From contig NZ_CP042652.1 in assembly GCF_013177675.1 (NCBI RefSeq), positions 1,178,001-1,242,000 on the forward strand: a stretch of 64,000 nt of DNA. The letters run 5' to 3'. Numbering within the stretch: the first letter of the stretch is position 1; the number at the start of each line of letters is the position of its first letter. Under the pieces are notes generated by a model. That model ran no database searches. It saw only the letters and a list, made by a program, of their open reading frames with translations, and had not been told where the DNA came from. A program made the translations under genes and the position numbers. Source of the stretch: Arcobacter acticola (GTDB lineage: Bacteria > Campylobacterota > Campylobacteria > Campylobacterales > Arcobacteraceae). Below, one piece after another: positions 36,593 to 45,237 of the stretch.

Positions 36593-38712
36593 TGTTTCAA
36601 GAAGAACAAAAGATTATATTACCAAAAATTAGAGATGATTTAAAACTTATAAAAACTTCAATTGCAGAAGATGGTTCTAAAAGATGGCTTTTATTTGATC
36701 CAATTCAAAATAAATATTTTGATATAGGAATTGATGCTTTTGAATTGATTTCTAATTGGCAAAGTGATATTGAAATGGATGAGTTCATAAAAAATCTTGA
36801 AAATAAAAATTATGAAATAGATAAAGAAACTTTACAAACTTTTATGGATTTTTTAATCAATAATAATTTGATAATTTGTGAAGATTCAAAATATACAAGT
36901 AGAATGATAAATATACATAAGCAATCAAAACAAAATATTTTTAAGTGGATGATTCACAACTATTTATTTATAAGAGTTCCTCTATTGAAACCTGATAGAT
37001 GGCTTGAAAAAAATAAAAATAGAGTTGATTTTTTATACTCTAATCTTTGGCAAAATATAGTTTTCTTTTTAGGTTTTTTAGGTGTAGTTTTTGTATTAAG
37101 AGATTGGGAAAACTTTATTTCTACTTTTATGTATTTATTTTCAAAAGAAGGATTCTTTTATTATTTTTTATCTTTGGTTTTTGTGAAAAGTTTTCATGAA
37201 TTAGGTCATGCTTTTACTGCAAAAAGATTAGGTTGTAAAGTTCCCACAATGGGAGTTGCTTTTTTAGTTTTATTTCCTGTTTTATATACTGACACTACAA
37301 ATGCATGGAAATTAGAATCTAAGTATCAAAGATTAAAAATTGTAGTTGCAGGAATAAAAGTAGAGTTATATCTTGCTTTAATTGCTACATTCTTATGGTC
37401 TTTTTCTCCAGATGGTATTTTAAAAAGTATTTTATTTATTATTGCTACTACTAGTTGGATTAGTTCATTACTTATAAATATTAGTCCATTCTTACGATTT
37501 GATGGATATTATGCTTTATCAGATATAACAAATAGTAAAAATCTACAACCACGGTCATTTGCAATGGCAAAATGGTTTATAAGAAAAAATATTTTGGGTT
37601 TAGAAGAATTAAAACCAGAAATTCTAAGCAAGAGAAAAGAGACTTTTTTTATTGTTTATGCAATCTTAACTTGGCTTTATAGATTTTTTTTATTTTTAGG
37701 AATAGCAGTATTAGTTTATTATTTTACTTTTAAAGTTTTAGGAATAATTCTTTTTTTAGTTGAAATACTTTGGTTTATTTTATTACCTGTTTATAAAGAA
37801 TTAAAAATATGGTGGACTAAAAGAAAAAATGTTACTTTTAATAAAAAAAATATTACTTCTTTGAGTTTTTTATTTTTATTTTTATTAGTTATATTTATAC
37901 CTTGGAATAGTACTATTAAAATGCCTGCAATAATAGAATCTAAAAATTATTTTGAATTTTATTCAGCAGAAGATGGTTATATTGAAGAAATATTTTTTTC
38001 AAGTGGAGATAATATCAAAAAAGGTCAATTATTACTAAAAATAAAGTCACCATTAATTGAGCATAAAATCTCTCAAGTTCAAAAAGAAATTGAGTTAATA
38101 AAAATAGAAATAAGTAGGCAAGCAGGATTTAGAGAAAATTTAAATAAAAGATTTATTTTAGAAGAAAGCTTGTTAAAAAAAGAAAATGAAGTAGAAGGGC
38201 TTGAAAAAGTTAGAAATAAATTTGAAGTAAAAGCAGATTTTGATGGTAAAATTTATTTCTATAATACTTTCAAAAAAAATCAATGGATAAATAAAAAAGA
38301 ACCAATATTTGTTTTATATGATAATGAAAATTACAGAATAGTGAGTTTTTGTAATGAAAACGATTTTAAGTTACTTAGAGAAAATAGTGCTAGTAAATTT
38401 ATTTTTAGCTCAGGAGATGTAAATGATATTCATACAAAAATATCTAATATCTCAAAAATTTCTGTTCCTTATTTGGAATTTCCTGAGTTGTCATCTGATT
38501 TTGGTGGAGAAATTGCAACAAGACAAGACAGAGACAAAGGAATTAAAACAGAGCAAGCTTATTACAAAATTTCTATTAATTTGGATAAAATTGAATTAAA
38601 TTTAACAAATAGAAAAAATGGTGTTTTAGTAACGAATGGTAAAGCATTAAGTCTTTTTTCTAAAGGATTTAAAAAAGTAGTTTCTATTTTTATAAGAGAG
38701 AGTGAATTCTAA
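36592..38712 (+). CDS. M50 site-2 protease fused to PqqD-like N-terminus and HlyD-like C-terminus
   Basis: A 706-residue membrane protein. The start at 36592 is chosen because its ATG overlaps the previous stop; an in-frame ATG at 36577 is possible. Residues about 15-98 resemble a PqqD-type winged helix (SKRWLLFDPIQNKYFDIGIDAFELI to TFMDFLINNNLIICED). The M50 core has HELGH at 202-206 and FDGYYAL with Asp304, within about six membrane helices. After a last helix (about 423-442), residues 450-690 form a HlyD-like lipoyl/coiled-coil region (YSAEDGYIEEIFFSSGDNIKKGQLL). This layout is known from peptide-export M50-HlyD proteins. The stop codon lies inside a repeat copied from the kinase tail. Confidence 0.85.
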   Translation: MFQEEQKIILPKIRDDLKLIKTSIAEDGSKRWLLFDPIQNKYFDIGIDAFELISNWQSDIEMDEFIKNLENKNYEIDKETLQTFMDFLINNNLIICEDSKYTSRMINIHKQSKQNIFKWMIHNYLFIRVPLLKPDRWLEKNKNRVDFLYSNLWQNIVFFLGFLGVVFVLRDWENFISTFMYLFSKEGFFYYFLSLVFVKSFHELGHAFTAKRLGCKVPTMGVAFLVLFPVLYTDTTNAWKLESKYQRLKIVVAGIKVELYLALIATFLWSFSPDGILKSILFIIATTSWISSLLINISPFLRFDGYYALSDITNSKNLQPRSFAMAKWFIRKNILGLEELKPEILSKRKETFFIVYAILTWLYRFFLFLGIAVLVYYFTFKVLGIILFLVEILWFILLPVYKELKIWWTKRKNVTFNKKNITSLSFLFLFLLVIFIPWNSTIKMPAIIESKNYFEFYSAEDGYIEEIFFSSGDNIKKGQLLLKIKSPLIEHKISQVQKEIELIKIEISRQAGFRENLNKRFILEESLLKKENEVEGLEKVRNKFEVKADFDGKIYFYNTFKKNQWINKKEPIFVLYDNENYRIVSFCNENDFKLLRENSASKFIFSSGDVNDIHTKISNISKISVPYLEFPELSSDFGGEIATRQDRDKGIKTEQAYYKISINLDKIELNLTNRKNGVLVTNGKALSLFSKGFKKVVSIFIRESEF

Positions 38713-38788
38713 ATTCTTTCAAAAACCAATTACAAAAGATTTAGTAAAAAATATTATTAATTAATAAATAATATTATTTTTTGATACT
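38705..38788 (+). repeat. Right copy of direct repeat flanking the export cassette
   Basis: Matches 16978-17075: 53 nt with one mismatch, then the AAATAATATTATTT palindrome and the start of the GATAC box. In the kinase frame it still reads SKFFQKPITKDLVKNIIN followed by a stop, a relic of a kinase pseudo-receiver end. The M50 gene stops inside it in a different frame. Confidence 0.8.
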
Positions 38789-38814
38789 TTTGTAGTACCT
38801 TTTTCTAGTAGAAT
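38783..38814 (+). promoter_or_regulatory. Regulon box 3 and -10 upstream of the FIST gene
   Basis: GATACTTTTGTAGTACCTTT at 38783-38802, 6 nt, then TAGAAT at 38809-38814; the ATG follows 24 nt later. It differs from box 2 at one base. Confidence 0.72.
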
Positions 38815-38838
38815 TAGAGAAAAATTAAAAGGCTTATA

Positions 38839-39909
38839 ATGAAAAAAGGTAAATTTTATTTTTGTTTAAAAGATTTTTTGGAAGATAATAAAAATAATAC
38901 TCAAAAAGCTTTTGTTTTAGTTGCAGAATATACTAATTTTGATTTAGAAGATTTAAAAAATTATAATGGAGAAATCTTTGGAGGAATCGTTCCTTTTGTA
39001 GTTTTTAATGAAAATTTTTACAATAAAGGAATTATTGTATGCTTTTTGGAAGAAAATTCTGATTTTTTATTTGTTGAAGATTTAAATCATTTAGATAGGA
39101 ATCCTATCTTCTTTGATAGTAGAAAATCGTTTATGGTATTACTTGATGGATTAAGTCCTAATATAACTAATTTTTTAGAAAATCTATTTGAAGCAGTTTG
39201 TGAAAATGCACAAATCATAGGTGGTGGTGCAGGAAAAATGACTTTTGAAAATGATCCTGTAATTTTCACAAAAGATAAGATATATAATAATGCTGCAGTA
39301 GTAATTGCAACACCTAAGAAATTAAATAGTAAAATAGCTAGTGGTTGGGAATATTTAGAAGGACCATTTTTAACAACAAGTTCTGAAAAAAATATATTAA
39401 AAACATTAAATTTCAACAATGCCTTTGATGTTTATAAAAATGTAATAGAAAAACACACTGGAATGACTTTTAGTGATGATAATTTTTTTGATATCGCAAA
39501 ATCATATCCTTTTGGTATTGTTAAGTTTAATAATGAAACAATTGTAAGAGATCCTATTTATATTGATGAAAATAATCATATAGTTTTAGTTGGTGATATT
39601 TTTCAAAATTCAACTATAAATATTTTGAAAGGTAACCCTGCCTCTTTAGTTGAATCTACAGGTCTTGCTGTTAAAGAACTCTTGAAAGAATCAGATTCTT
39701 GTAAAAATCAAGATGTTATGATATTTGATTGTATTTCTAGATCTATTTTTCTAGGGGACAATTTTCCAAGTGAGTTAGAAGAAATGAAAAGTTTTATGAC
39801 AGCAGATTCAACTTTATTTGGTGCACTTACATTGGGTGAAATATGTAGCGACACAGATAAGTATATTAGCTTTTATAATAAATCATGTATTGTAGGTGTA
39901 CTTTGCTAG
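38839..39909 (+). CDS. FIST-domain sensory protein
   Basis: A 356-residue soluble protein with FIST_N (about residues 20-195, including GGGAGKMTFENDPVIFTKDKIYNNAAVV) and FIST_C (about 205-350, with YPFGIVKFNNETIVRDPI, GDIFQNSTINIL and the terminal TLGEICSDTDKYISFYNKSCIVG). FIST domains are thought to bind small ligands and are often linked to kinases or chemoreceptors. Before the IS21 insertion the next kinase would have started at ATG 39885, overlapping this gene by 25 nt in another frame, so the two were translationally coupled. The protein itself is intact; its natural TAG touches the IS target duplication. Confidence 0.85.
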   Translation: MKKGKFYFCLKDFLEDNKNNTQKAFVLVAEYTNFDLEDLKNYNGEIFGGIVPFVVFNENFYNKGIIVCFLEENSDFLFVEDLNHLDRNPIFFDSRKSFMVLLDGLSPNITNFLENLFEAVCENAQIIGGGAGKMTFENDPVIFTKDKIYNNAAVVIATPKKLNSKIASGWEYLEGPFLTTSSEKNILKTLNFNNAFDVYKNVIEKHTGMTFSDDNFFDIAKSYPFGIVKFNNETIVRDPIYIDENNHIVLVGDIFQNSTINILKGNPASLVESTGLAVKELLKESDSCKNQDVMIFDCISRSIFLGDNFPSELEEMKSFMTADSTLFGALTLGEICSDTDKYISFYNKSCIVGVLC

Positions 39910-40017
39910 TAGATTGTTGAGACGCATGAACTTGGCCACCCAAACGCATAAACACTTGGCCAGTTGAGGAGTTAAAAAGTATTCTTATAAAATTGTATCA
40001 TATGTGGCCAAATGTTT

Positions 40018-40758
40018 TTATAATTTTGCTAAATATTCTCTCATTGAAGGACCTTTTAAATCTAATTTATGTGCTGTATGAATAAGTCTATCCATCATTG
40101 CATCTGCTATTGTTTCATTCCCTAAATATGCATGCCAATCTTTTATTGGAAGTTGTGCTGTTATAATTATTGAACCACTGAAAGTTCTATCTTCTATTAT
40201 TTCAAATAAATCATTTATTTCATCTGGTTTTAGTGGTGTTACTCCAAAGTCATCTAATAGTAAAAGTTTAAATTTTGAAATCTTTGCTAATGTTTTTGTA
40301 TATGTCCCATCCATTCTTGAAACTCTTATTTCTTCAAGTAAATTTGAAACTCTATAATACTTTGTTGGGTATCCCAAATCTATAGCTCTCTTCCCTAAAC
40401 ATTGCATTGTAAAACTTTTTCCAACACCACTTGCCCCAGTAATAAGGACATTTTGGTTATTATTTATAAAGTTTCCACTTGCTAATGACATAAGTACTGA
40501 TTTATCTAAATTACGTTTTGGAAGATACTTTATTTGATCCAAGGATGCTGTTTTATCTTTTAATGTTGCAGCTTGTAGCAATCTTTTTATTCTTTTATCA
40601 TCCCTTTGATTTATCTCTGATTCAAACAGATGAAATAGTCTTTCTTCAAAGCTCAATGAACTATAATTTGCATCATTACTTTGATGTAATAATGACTCTT
40701 TAAATCCTGAAAGATTAAGTGCTGTTGCTTGTTGTAAAATTGTATCAATTGATATCAT
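40018..40758 (-). CDS. istB: IS21-family helper ATPase IstB
   Basis: A 246-residue AAA+ ATPase with Walker A GASGVGKS and Walker B LLLLDDFG, followed by the IstB-type IIEDRTFSGSIIITAQLP and DRLIHTAHKLDLKGPSMRE segments. It assists target choice and assembly of the IstA transposase. It lies downstream of istA with a gap of 56 nt. Confidence 0.93.
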   Translation of the reverse strand: MISIDTILQQATALNLSGFKESLLHQSNDANYSSLSFEERLFHLFESEINQRDDKRIKRLLQAATLKDKTASLDQIKYLPKRNLDKSVLMSLASGNFINNNQNVLITGASGVGKSFTMQCLGKRAIDLGYPTKYYRVSNLLEEIRVSRMDGTYTKTLAKISKFKLLLLDDFGVTPLKPDEINDLFEIIEDRTFSGSIIITAQLPIKDWHAYLGNETIADAMMDRLIHTAHKLDLKGPSMREYLAKL

Positions 40759-40814
40759 GATTTTTTCCTTATATTCTTTTTTTTCTTTTATTTTTATAAT
40801 TTGAATTTGATAAA

Positions 40815-42377
40815 TTAAATATCACTTTTTGCATAATATGCTCCACCTCTAATATTATCATGACTATTTAAGCAAGGATTATTTACACTTGTTTGTTGAG
40901 TATAATAATAGAGATAACTTTTTGTTTTTAGCATTGATTCTATGGAACTCACTTTTAAAATATTTGATTCAAAGGCTACTTTTGAAACCATTTCTATTTC
41001 TTCTTTTCCATAAATTTTTGAGAAACTCAATATTGCAATACATGATTTAAACGATCTTACTTCATGACTTTTTGAATCCATTATTTTTTGCACTAATGAA
41101 GTTGTAAAAACTCCTAAACTATTTGCCCAATGTAAAATTCTTCTACTATTCCATTTTTCATATTGATATTGATGTTCAGCAGGCATATGTTCTTTCATAG
41201 TTGAATCAGTATATGCTTGAAATAGCCTTTTATGATGAGCTATTACATTTCCATCAAGTGAAATTACTACAGATGTTGATGAGTATGTTACCTCTACTTT
41301 TTTACCTAAATAAATATATGGTACAGAATAACCATTTCCTAAAAGTTCAACATGGTAATCTATTCCTACCGTTGCTTTTTTGAACTCTTTGTAAATATAT
41401 CGATTTGCTCTTAATGGGTGTAAATAAGGTTTATCTAACAGTTCAAATAGTTCAGTTCGACTTTTATTAAATCTTCTTACTTTTCTTTCATTATAAAGAT
41501 CAATCAATTTATTGATTTGTTCATTTAATTCATCTACATTAAAAAAAGTATGATGTCTTAATTTCATTAATATCCATCGTTGAATGGCTTTAACCCCAAG
41601 TTCTACTTTACTTTTATCTTGTGGTTTATATGGCCGTGCTGGTTGTATGGCTATTCCATAATGTCTTCCCATATCAGCATAAGCATCATTTAGTTTTACT
41701 ATTCCTTTTTTATTACTTATAACTGCTGCTTTTAAATTATCAGGAACCAATATATTTGGAACACCACCATAGAAATAAAATGCATTTACATGTGAATTAA
41801 TAAAATCTTTTGTACTTTGGCTCATTGAGGCGTGAACATAGGTATATCCACTAGCTCCTAATACTGTTACAAATATTTGTGCTTTATTTATTTCACCTGT
41901 TCTTTGATTTACAATAGGCATTGTAAGACCACTATAATCTATAAAAAGTTTATCACCACCATAATGTATTTGTCTCATTGATGGGTTTACAGTTTTTACA
42001 AATTTATTGTAATAGCGATTAAATTGGCTATAGCTGTAAATGTTGGGATTACTAATAACTATTTCTTCATAAAGTAGTTTTCTAGTCATTCCTTTTTTAC
42101 AAAGCTCTTGGTGTATATTATTCCAATCTATTTCAACTACAGTTGTTGATATTTTTGAAACTAAAGGTTTTTTAGAATGAAATAGTTGTTCTACTTCTTC
42201 ATCCTCTAATTTTAAGGTGTGATCTAAAGAGAGATTCATTTCATTAAATGAATTAGCATAGTTTGCAATACTATTTCTGGAAACTCCAGTAATAGTTTGA
42301 ATTTGCCGATTTGATAGTAAATTAAGATATTTTAATCTTAAGACTTCTTTGATTTTACTCATACGTATTCTCCTCAT
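40815..42377 (-). CDS. istA: IS21-family transposase IstA
   Basis: A 520-residue transposase: N-terminal HTH (SNRQIQTITGVSRNSIANYANSF), then an integrase (rve) core with Asp in KLFIDYSGLTMPI, Asp in LVPDNLKAAV and Glu in KSKVELGVKAIQRW, then the C-terminal Mu-like domain. The frame is intact. One or two in-frame ATG codons near the start leave a small uncertainty in the first residues. Confidence 0.93.
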   Translation of the reverse strand: MRRIRMSKIKEVLRLKYLNLLSNRQIQTITGVSRNSIANYANSFNEMNLSLDHTLKLEDEEVEQLFHSKKPLVSKISTTVVEIDWNNIHQELCKKGMTRKLLYEEIVISNPNIYSYSQFNRYYNKFVKTVNPSMRQIHYGGDKLFIDYSGLTMPIVNQRTGEINKAQIFVTVLGASGYTYVHASMSQSTKDFINSHVNAFYFYGGVPNILVPDNLKAAVISNKKGIVKLNDAYADMGRHYGIAIQPARPYKPQDKSKVELGVKAIQRWILMKLRHHTFFNVDELNEQINKLIDLYNERKVRRFNKSRTELFELLDKPYLHPLRANRYIYKEFKKATVGIDYHVELLGNGYSVPYIYLGKKVEVTYSSTSVVISLDGNVIAHHKRLFQAYTDSTMKEHMPAEHQYQYEKWNSRRILHWANSLGVFTTSLVQKIMDSKSHEVRSFKSCIAILSFSKIYGKEEIEMVSKVAFESNILKVSSIESMLKTKSYLYYYTQQTSVNNPCLNSHDNIRGGAYYAKSDI

Positions 42378-42459
42378 TATTTACACCTTTTTTAGGTGCA
42401 TTATATTGAAGAATACTCTAAAACTTAACTCAAACTTATAGACGCATCATAAAGATTTA

Positions 42460-44088
42460 GTGGCTCTCTTTGCGATGCGCACACTGGCCAAATCATTATG
42501 CGTCAGGTGGCCAAGTGTGAATGCGCGCGCTGGCCAAATTCTTTGCGTCCCAACAGTAGATCAAATATCAATTGCATATCGTTGTCATTGTGCAATAGGT
42601 AATAGTATTAATCTAAAAGAAATGATACATGAAGTTTTAAAAACTTTTATAAGTGAATCATATGCAGTTTACGGACATTTTTCTTTACTTACTGAAGATA
42701 TGACATATGAAGATTTTGATAGTTTTGGAAAAATTAGTAATTTTGATTATAAAAAATATGATGATTATAAAGATCAATTATCAATTATTAATGATGAAGA
42801 TTTGATTATTTTAAAAATCAATTTAGATAATGGTATTTTATTTTTAGTTTCAAAGAATGCTGGGACTGACTGTTCTTTTTTTCTTTCTATGTTTGAAAGT
42901 TTAATTCCAAAATTAAATTTAAGTATAAATGCTTGCATAAATTTTAATAAATTAGAAAAAGCTAATAATTTATTAAAAGAACAAAAGAAAGAGCTTATAA
43001 AAGCAAATAAAACAAAAGATGATTTTCTCGCAAATATGAGTCATGAATTAAAAACTCCATTAAATTCAATTAGTATAATTTCAAAAATCATGTCTAATAA
43101 TAAAGAGAATAATTTGGATGATACATCTGTAAAAAATATGAAAGTAATTAATAAGTGTGCGCAAGATTTAACAGAATTAATAAATGATATATTAGATATT
43201 TCTAAAATTGAAGCAGGTGAATTAAATATTTATAAAAAAGATATTTCTTTAAAAAATTTAATCGAAGAGTTATATGATTTATTTATTCCTATAGCACAAG
43301 AAAAAAATATTCAATTTATAAATAATTTTGAAATTAAAAATTGTGATATTTTTACAGATGAACAAAGAACAAAACAGATTTTAAAAAACTTTTTAAGTAA
43401 TGCAATAAAATTTACTAATAAAGGTAAAGTAGAAATCTTATCAAAAGAGTACGATGAATTTTTTGAGATAAGTATAATAGATTCAGGTATAGGAATCGCA
43501 AAAGAAAATTTAGAGTATGTTTTTGATAGATTTAAGCAAGTTGATGATTCTATGGGTAAAAAATATCAAGGAACAGGTCTTGGATTAGCTATTTCAAAAC
43601 AGTTAGCACAAATGTTAAATGGATATATTTATGCTGCAAGTGAAATTGGAATAGGATCTACATTTAAATATATTATTTATAAAAGAAATCAAGAAAAAGC
43701 AGATTTAAATCATGGTGATAAAGAAATAGATGTGAAAGAATCAAAAGCTTTATTTAATGACAATTTTTTAAAAAAACAAATATTTCTTTACCATTCAAAT
43801 AGTATAGAACAATTTAATTTAGTTATAAACCTAAAAAAACATTCTTTTAATGTTATACCTATTTTAAATGAGCAAAAACTAGAAGAAAAAATAAGTGAAA
43901 TTGTAAATGACAATCATTTAATTATCTTAGATTCTAAATTAGAAAATTTGCAAAATATAATTAATGATAAAATGAATAAAGATTTAAATTTTATGATTTT
44001 AGAAGAAGGAGAAGTTATGGAAAATTTAATAGAGAAATTAAAAAGTATTCAACTTTTTAATGGGGAGTTTAATAATGGAAAAGTTTAA
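42460..44088 (+). CDS. Sensor histidine kinase with degenerate receiver; start displaced by IS21
   Basis: Native sequence begins at 42556 (VDQISIAYRCHCAIGNS). The 32 codons before it, from GTG 42460, lie inside the IS21 right end, whose frame is open, so a chimeric start (GTG 42460 or ATG 42475) could rescue expression with only about ten native residues lost. The kinase is cytoplasmic: an N-terminal ligand or FIST-coupled domain (about 130 residues), a coiled coil, HisKA with NMSHELKTPLNS, HATPase with DSGIGI and GTGLGLA, then a C-terminal pseudo-receiver with a retained Asp (LIILDSK) but no acidic pair or Lys. The REC-kinase gene follows, overlapping by 14 nt. Confidence 0.75.
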   Translation: MALFAMRTLAKSLCVRWPSVNARAGQILCVPTVDQISIAYRCHCAIGNSINLKEMIHEVLKTFISESYAVYGHFSLLTEDMTYEDFDSFGKISNFDYKKYDDYKDQLSIINDEDLIILKINLDNGILFLVSKNAGTDCSFFLSMFESLIPKLNLSINACINFNKLEKANNLLKEQKKELIKANKTKDDFLANMSHELKTPLNSISIISKIMSNNKENNLDDTSVKNMKVINKCAQDLTELINDILDISKIEAGELNIYKKDISLKNLIEELYDLFIPIAQEKNIQFINNFEIKNCDIFTDEQRTKQILKNFLSNAIKFTNKGKVEILSKEYDEFFEISIIDSGIGIAKENLEYVFDRFKQVDDSMGKKYQGTGLGLAISKQLAQMLNGYIYAASEIGIGSTFKYIIYKRNQEKADLNHGDKEIDVKESKALFNDNFLKKQIFLYHSNSIEQFNLVINLKKHSFNVIPILNEQKLEEKISEIVNDNHLIILDSKLENLQNIINDKMNKDLNFMILEEGEVMENLIEKLKSIQLFNGEFNNGKV

Positions 44089-45187
44089 TGTATTAATTGT
44101 TGATGATATTGATGAAAATATATATTCATTGAAATTATTAATTGAAGAAAATTTTGATTTAAATATTTTTACTGCAACAAGTGCAAATGATGCAATGGCA
44201 ATTTTACTAAATAAATCAATTGATTTAATTTTAATGGATGTTCAAATGCCAGATGTTGATGGTTTTGAGTTTACTTCATATTTAAAAGAGTTAGAAATTA
44301 TCAAAGATATTCCTGTGATATTTATTACAGGAATATATGATACTGAGCAATATAAGTCAAAAGCATATGAAATAGGAGGTATTGAATATATCACAAAGCC
44401 TATTGACAATAATTTATTAACTTCTAAATTAAAAGTTTATATAGATTTATATGAAAGTATAAATAAGTCAAAAAAAGACTTAGATAAAACAGAAAATTTA
44501 TTAATTCATAATAGTAAGATGGCTAGTTTAGGAGAAATGATAGGAATTATATCTCATCAATTAAAGCAGCCTTTAAATGTAATATCTTTACATTCTGAAT
44601 GTTTAAAATTCTCTTATGAAGATGGTGAACTTAATGATGAAGTTATGAAAGATTTTAATGATAATACAAAATCTCAAGTTAACTATATGACCGAAACAAT
44701 TAATGGATTTTTAGATTTTTATAATCCTAATAAAACTGCAGAAGTTTTTAATATTAATGATTCAATACAAAAAGCATTAAAAATTTTAGAAAGCAAAATT
44801 TCTTTAAATAATGTAAAACTAGATTTACAAATAGATGAGACATTAAAAACAACTGGTATCAAAATGGAACTTGTACAGGTTCTAATCAACATAATTAGTA
44901 ATTCTCTTGATGTTTTTATAGAAAGAGACATTAATAATAGAATAATCTTTTTAAAATTATTTGAAGAAGATTCAAAAACAGTTTTAACTTTAGAGGACAG
45001 TGCAGGTGGTGTAAAAGATGATATCTTAGAAAAACTTCTAGATCCATATTTTACTACGAAAACTACAGGTACAGGAATTGGTTTATATATGGTTAAGTTA
45101 ATCATAAAAAATAATTTTAAAGGGGACTTAAAAATTATGAATAGTGAAAATGGTCTGAAATTTATGATCGCATTAAATAATTCTTGA
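44075..45187 (+). CDS. Receiver-histidine kinase (REC-HisKA-HATPase)
   Basis: A 370-residue soluble protein. Start at ATG 44075 because GGGGAG lies 8 nt upstream; an ATG at 44060 is in frame. Residues about 4-120 are a complete receiver (LIVDDIDEN, phospho-acceptor in LILMDVQMPDVDGFE, FITG, TKPID). After a coiled coil comes GEMIGIISHQLKQPLNVIS with the catalytic His, and a HATPase with DSAGGVKDD and GTGIGLYMVK. It can take phosphate on its receiver and pass signal to its own kinase core. It closes the FIST-kinase-REC-kinase unit. Confidence 0.88.
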   Translation: MEKFNVLIVDDIDENIYSLKLLIEENFDLNIFTATSANDAMAILLNKSIDLILMDVQMPDVDGFEFTSYLKELEIIKDIPVIFITGIYDTEQYKSKAYEIGGIEYITKPIDNNLLTSKLKVYIDLYESINKSKKDLDKTENLLIHNSKMASLGEMIGIISHQLKQPLNVISLHSECLKFSYEDGELNDEVMKDFNDNTKSQVNYMTETINGFLDFYNPNKTAEVFNINDSIQKALKILESKISLNNVKLDLQIDETLKTTGIKMELVQVLINIISNSLDVFIERDINNRIIFLKLFEEDSKTVLTLEDSAGGVKDDILEKLLDPYFTTKTTGTGIGLYMVKLIIKNNFKGDLKIMNSENGLKFMIALNNS

Positions 45188-45237
45188 GTGATTCAAGCAT
45201 ATGACAATAAAAACATATTTTAAAATAAGGAGCAATA

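Larger units (their letters stand above)
39915..42555 (-). mobile_element. IS21-family insertion sequence, complete
   Basis: A 2,641-bp element with ends TGTTGAGACGC and GCGTCCCAACA (inverted repeats with one mismatch) and a 6-bp target duplication GTAGAT (39909-39914 and 42556-42561). Both ends carry multiple TTGGCCA or TGGCCA repeats, as usual for IS21-type termini. It encodes IstA and IstB on the minus strand, opposite to the interrupted operon. It sits at the FIST/kinase junction. Confidence 0.92.

Noticed and set aside
18776-38712. LapA/LapD/LapG-type adhesin system
   Set aside because: No c-di-GMP receptor, no LapG-type protease, no di-alanine cleavage module and no ABC exporter seen; the membrane protease is M50.
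42460-42555. First 32 codons of the kinase frame as genuine kinase sequence
   Set aside because: They lie within the IS21 terminal repeats and are not native; kept only as a possible surrogate start.
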